In this document: positions 32,724 to 35,714 of the stretch, piece by piece
Numbering within the stretch: position 1 is the stretch's first letter
Layout of the letters: each line of letters opens with the position of its first letter
Source: an uncultured Gammaproteobacteria bacterium
Lineage (GTDB): Bacteria; Pseudomonadota; Gammaproteobacteria; Xanthomonadales; Xanthomonadaceae
Direction: 5' to 3'
Assembly: GCA_903942465.1 (NCBI GenBank)
Contig: CAJAPA010000030.1
Span: 1 to 35,714, forward strand
Length of the DNA: 35,714 nt
Notes under the pieces: generated by a model
What the model was told of the DNA's origin: nothing
Seen by the model: the letters and a program-made list of their open reading frames with translations, nothing else
Database searches by the model: none
Position numbers and translations under genes: made by a program

Positions 32724-34486
32724 CATCTTCCCCTCAGGAATAAACGGTCTAGTTCGGAACGGCTCAACTGCACCCAGGTCGGGCGGCCGTGATTGCATTG
32801 TCCGGAACGCTCGGTGGCCTCCATGGCACGCAACAGGGCATTCATCTCCGGCAGGCTCAAACGCCGATTGGCGCGCACTGATCCATGACAGGCCATGGTG
32901 GATAACAGCTCATTCTGCGCCTCCTGCAGACGACGGGAGGCACCGTACTCGCGGAACTCCGACAGCACATCCAGAAACAGCTGGCGCGCGTCGACATCGG
33001 CCAGCAATGAAGGCACCGCGCGCACGCTGACCGACTGTGGTCCGGTCCGAACCACGTCAAACCCCAGCTCCTGCAATGGCTCGGCCAGACTTTCGCTGGC
33101 TGCGGCTTCGTTTTCACTCAGCGGCACCGCTACCGGCACCAACAAGGGCTGGCTCCGGATACCGCCATCGCCCTGTGCGGCTTTCAATTGCTCATAGGTG
33201 ATGCGTTCATGCGCGGCATGCATATCGACCAGCACCAGACCGGCATCATTCTGGGCCAGGATGAATATCCCATGCAACTGCGCCAAAGCATACCCCAGCG
33301 GCGGTGCGCGTTGCGGATCGACCTCCGGTATCGGCACGGATAGCGCTTGCGTTTGGTTTTGGCCGTAAATCGTACGGTAATGGGCCAACTGCTCGTGCAC
33401 CGGCAAGGACATGGTGCCCTGCGCGGGCGGCAGGGAGGATACTGGCTGAGAAAAGCCATCGGCCACTGCCGTGTCCGGCGATGGCGCACCGGCGCGGGTA
33501 TCGGCCATCAGCCGGTGCAGGCTGCGGAAGATGAAGTCATGGATGCTGCGGCCGTCACGGAAACGGACTTCGTGCTTGGCCGGATGCACATTGACATCCA
33601 CCCGCATCGGGTCAATGTCGAGAAAAAGCACGAACGCCGGATGACGGCCGTGGTACAGCACATCGGCATACGCCTGCTTGACTGCATGCACCACGGTCTT
33701 ATCGCGCACGGCACGGCCGTTGACGAAGAAATACTGTTGATCCGGACTGGAACGTGCCGCCGTCGGCAGTCCGACCCAGCCGCTCAGGACCATTTCCGGA
33801 TGCTCGGCCGACACCTCAAGGCACTGTCCCGCGAACGACTCGCCCAGTACCTGGGCAATCCGCTGGATGCGTTGCTTGCGGGAAACCGCGCGGTAGGTCT
33901 TGAAGGCCTTGCCATTATGTCGGATGCGCAATTCGACCTGTGGTTTGGCCAAGGCCAGCGCGCCGAGCCACTCATCGATGTGATTGAGCTCGGTACGCTC
34001 GGTCTTCAGGAATTTGCGGCGGGCCGGCACGTTGTAGAACAGATCGCGCACCTCAATCGTGCTGCCGACGGGATGGGCTTCAGGCCGGACTTCGCCCAGT
34101 TTGCCGCCCTCGATCGCCAGCATCGCGCCGTGTTCCCCGTCAGCCCTGCGGGAACGGATGCTGAAACGCGAAACCGAGGCGATGGAGGGCAAGGCCTCGC
34201 CCCGGAAACCCAGAGTCGCGACCTGCTCAAGGTCATCCAGGCTGGCGATTTTGCTGGTGGCATGTCGTTGCACGGCAAGGGGCAGATCCTCCGGACCGAT
34301 GCCGTCGCCATCATCACGGATGCGGATCAGGCGGATGCCGCCCTCCTCGAGATCGATGTCGACCCGGGTCGAACCGGCATCGAGTGCGTTTTCGACCAAC
34401 TCCTTGACCACTGAGAACGGGCGTTCGACCACCTCGCCGGCGGCAATTTGGTTGATCAGGACGTCGGGGAGTTTCTGGATCCGCAT
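32723..34486 (-). CDS. mutL: DNA mismatch repair protein MutL
   Basis: Mismatch-repair ATPase that couples MutS to strand incision. The 587-residue product has the GHKL ATPase domain (1-330): [50 protein letters not shown] and the HPAKHEVRF box. After a linker, the C-terminal domain (about 395-587) carries D421-M-H-A-A-H-E427-R-I-T-Y-E432, matching the metal-binding endonuclease motif of MutL proteins except that glutamine is methionine. [10 protein letters not shown] and QCNHGRPTW are the other conserved C-terminal boxes. This suggests a MutH-independent, self-nicking MutL as in Pseudomonas. The stop overlaps the DUF1684 gene start. No Shine-Dalgarno is seen. Confidence 0.97.
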   Translation of the reverse strand: MRIQKLPDVLINQIAAGEVVERPFSVVKELVENALDAGSTRVDIDLEEGGIRLIRIRDDGDGIGPEDLPLAVQRHATSKIASLDDLEQVATLGFRGEALPSIASVSRFSIRSRRADGEHGAMLAIEGGKLGEVRPEAHPVGSTIEVRDLFYNVPARRKFLKTERTELNHIDEWLGALALAKPQVELRIRHNGKAFKTYRAVSRKQRIQRIAQVLGESFAGQCLEVSAEHPEMVLSGWVGLPTAARSSPDQQYFFVNGRAVRDKTVVHAVKQAYADVLYHGRHPAFVLFLDIDPMRVDVNVHPAKHEVRFRDGRSIHDFIFRSLHRLMADTRAGAPSPDTAVADGFSQPVSSLPPAQGTMSLPVHEQLAHYRTIYGQNQTQALSVPIPEVDPQRAPPLGYALAQLHGIFILAQNDAGLVLVDMHAAHERITYEQLKAAQGDGGIRSQPLLVPVAVPLSENEAAASESLAEPLQELGFDVVRTGPQSVSVRAVPSLLADVDARQLFLDVLSEFREYGASRRLQEAQNELLSTMACHGSVRANRRLSLPEMNALLRAMEATERSGQCNHGRPTWVQLSRSELDRLFLRGR

Positions 34487-34528
34487 GGCCGTTCATTGTA
34501 CCGAATGCAAGGCCGTCCGGCAGTGTCC

Positions 34529-35714
34529 TCAGGGGATGATTCCGGAGCCTGCGGCGGCGACACCCTCGCCCGGATTGCTGCTCTTGCGCGCGTAATAGGT
34601 GCCCGGCAGCGGTTGCTCGATGAAAAAGGCGCGAACGCCCTGGGCAATGGCGAAGGCCAAGCGCTTGCGGTGCTGGGGGTCGGACAGTTTGCGCTCTTCT
34701 TCGGGATTGGTGATGAATCCGGTTTCCACCAGCATCGAGGGCACATCCGGCGAACGCAGAACCACGAAGTTGGCGTGCTCGACTTCTTTTTTGTGGGCTT
34801 TTCCGAGCTCCTTGAGCGAACGCAGGACATTGGCGGCCGCATCTTCGCTCATGCGCATGGTGGCGCTCTGCGAAAGATCCAGCAGCACGGCGGACAGGTT
34901 GCGGTCTTTGTCATCAAGACTGACGCCACCGACCAGATCGGCGGCATTTTCCTTATCGGCCAGCCAACGCGCCGCCTGGGAAGAAGCGCCCTTGGTCGAC
35001 AGTACGAACACCGATGAGCCGCTGGCGGCGTTATTCAGTGCGGCATCGGCATGGATGGAAACGAAAAGGTCGGCCTGGGCACGGCGAGCGCGCTGATAAC
35101 GATCCTGCAATTGCACGAAGGTATCGTCATCCCGGATCAGGACGGCGCGCATGCCCGGATCGGCATTGATGGCCGCCGCCAGTTCCTTGGCCACGCGCAG
35201 CGTGATGTCTTTTTCGCGGGTGCCGTTCGGTCCAAGAGCGCCCGGATCCTTGCCCCCGTGTCCGGCATCGATAGCAATGACCAGCTTGCGGGCGGAAGCG
35301 CCGAGCACGTCATTGACCGTCTTGCCCTTTTTGGGCAGGGCTTTGGATTGGGCCGGCGTTGGATTCAGTGTCGGCTTGATGTTCGGCAACGGCGGCGAGG
35401 CTTTATCAGAAGCCGGCTGCACCGTGGTGCGCGGCTTGTCACCGCGGCTGTCGATATCGATCTGTACGATTTCATCGTCCATAAGCGCATAGCCGACGTT
35501 GCTGCGGCCGGGCACGCCCGGGCTTGGCGTCACCGTTTTGGCGGGAGCCTGAACCGGTGGAGCGCTGGCTTTGGCCGGCGGCTCGGTTTTCACCACATCC
35601 GGCGCGCGCGCTGATGGGCTGGTTTCAGGCGCCGTGTCTGCCTTGGCTGATACTTGTGCCGTGGGTGCCCCTGCCGGAATCATTTCAAGAATCAGGCGCG
35701 GTTTTGCACCGGTA
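34529..35714 (-). CDS. amiC: N-acetylmuramoyl-L-alanine amidase AmiC type (C-terminal part, cut by window edge)
   Basis: Periplasmic zinc amidase that splits septal peptidoglycan during daughter-cell separation. About 394 C-terminal residues are visible; the frame stays open to the window edge, where PRLILEMIP is probably the end of the N-terminal AMIN domain. A long proline/alanine/lysine-rich linker follows, then the Amidase_3 domain. It has zinc-ligand histidines in IDAGHGGKDPG and VSIHADA, a glutamate in TREKDITL and the catalytic glutamate in MLVETGFITN. The insert between strands (VSLDDKDRNLSAVLLDLSQS) suggests an autoinhibitory helix, so activation by an EnvC/NlpD-type partner is likely. 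It precedes mutL by 42 bases. Confidence 0.95.
   Translation of the reverse strand, partial: TGAKPRLILEMIPAGAPTAQVSAKADTAPETSPSARAPDVVKTEPPAKASAPPVQAPAKTVTPSPGVPGRSNVGYALMDDEIVQIDIDSRGDKPRTTVQPASDKASPPLPNIKPTLNPTPAQSKALPKKGKTVNDVLGASARKLVIAIDAGHGGKDPGALGPNGTREKDITLRVAKELAAAINADPGMRAVLIRDDDTFVQLQDRYQRARRAQADLFVSIHADAALNNAASGSSVFVLSTKGASSQAARWLADKENAADLVGGVSLDDKDRNLSAVLLDLSQSATMRMSEDAAANVLRSLKELGKAHKKEVEHANFVVLRSPDVPSMLVETGFITNPEEERKLSDPQHRKRLAFAIAQGVRAFFIEQPLPGTYYARKSSNPGEGVAAAGSGIIP

Overview
The window is a gene-dense piece of housekeeping chromosome from a gammaproteobacterium, most likely of the order Lysobacterales (Xanthomonadales). The main evidence is gene order. The runs smc-zipA-ligA, rpoE-rseA-rseB-mucD-lepA-lepB-DUF4845-rnc-era-recO, mrp-dcd beside metG with a short rnfB, and amiC-mutL-DUF1684-GumN family are arrangements I know from Xanthomonas and its relatives. 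By eye the G+C content is about 55-60 %, lower than in typical Xanthomonas or Lysobacter, so I do not name a genus. Codon use looks even from end to end. I see no insertion sequence, integrase, phage gene, tRNA, rRNA or CRISPR array. The longest stretch without a gene is 177 bases (4943-5119), so there are no large empty regions.

Layout. 1-6028 (minus): cspA, yciI, bolA, smc, zipA and ligA (cut by the window edge), covering cold shock, iron-sulfur/redox trafficking, chromosome organisation, division and DNA ligation. 6036-10147 (minus): five overlapping genes rlmD, a CYTH-domain gene, nagZ, hpt and an S-methyl-5'-thioinosine phosphorylase gene. The last two catalyse consecutive purine-salvage steps (methylthioinosine to hypoxanthine to IMP). 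10223-10891 (plus): an orphan receiver-HPt two-component protein whose 3' end overlaps recO. 10869-19936 (minus): a ten-gene block from rpoE to recO that links the sigma-E envelope-stress module (rpoE, rseA, rseB, mucD) to lepA, lepB, a small membrane protein, RNase III, Era and RecO. 20073-22109 (plus): a FadB-like beta-oxidation enzyme ending at a bidirectional terminator.

22159-26647: a LysM lytic transglycosylase (minus), greB (plus), rimO (minus), and a coupled pair of a HIT-like gene and a DUF924 gene (plus). 26666-28343 (minus): mrp followed by dcd. 28418-30903 (plus): metG followed by a small soluble RnfB-like ferredoxin. 30907-35714 (minus): amiC (cut by the window edge), mutL, a DUF1684 lipoprotein and a TraB/GumN-family lipoprotein.

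Many neighbouring genes share stop/start codons (ATGA, GTGA, TGATG, TAATG), so translational coupling is the main organising principle. I found no clearly new biological system. The best leads are small: the regulatory structures around cspA, a possibly leaderless metG message, a candidate sigma-E autoregulatory promoter set back-to-back with the fadB-like promoter, the orphan REC-HPt protein, the soluble RnfB, and the coupled lipoprotein pair behind mutL.
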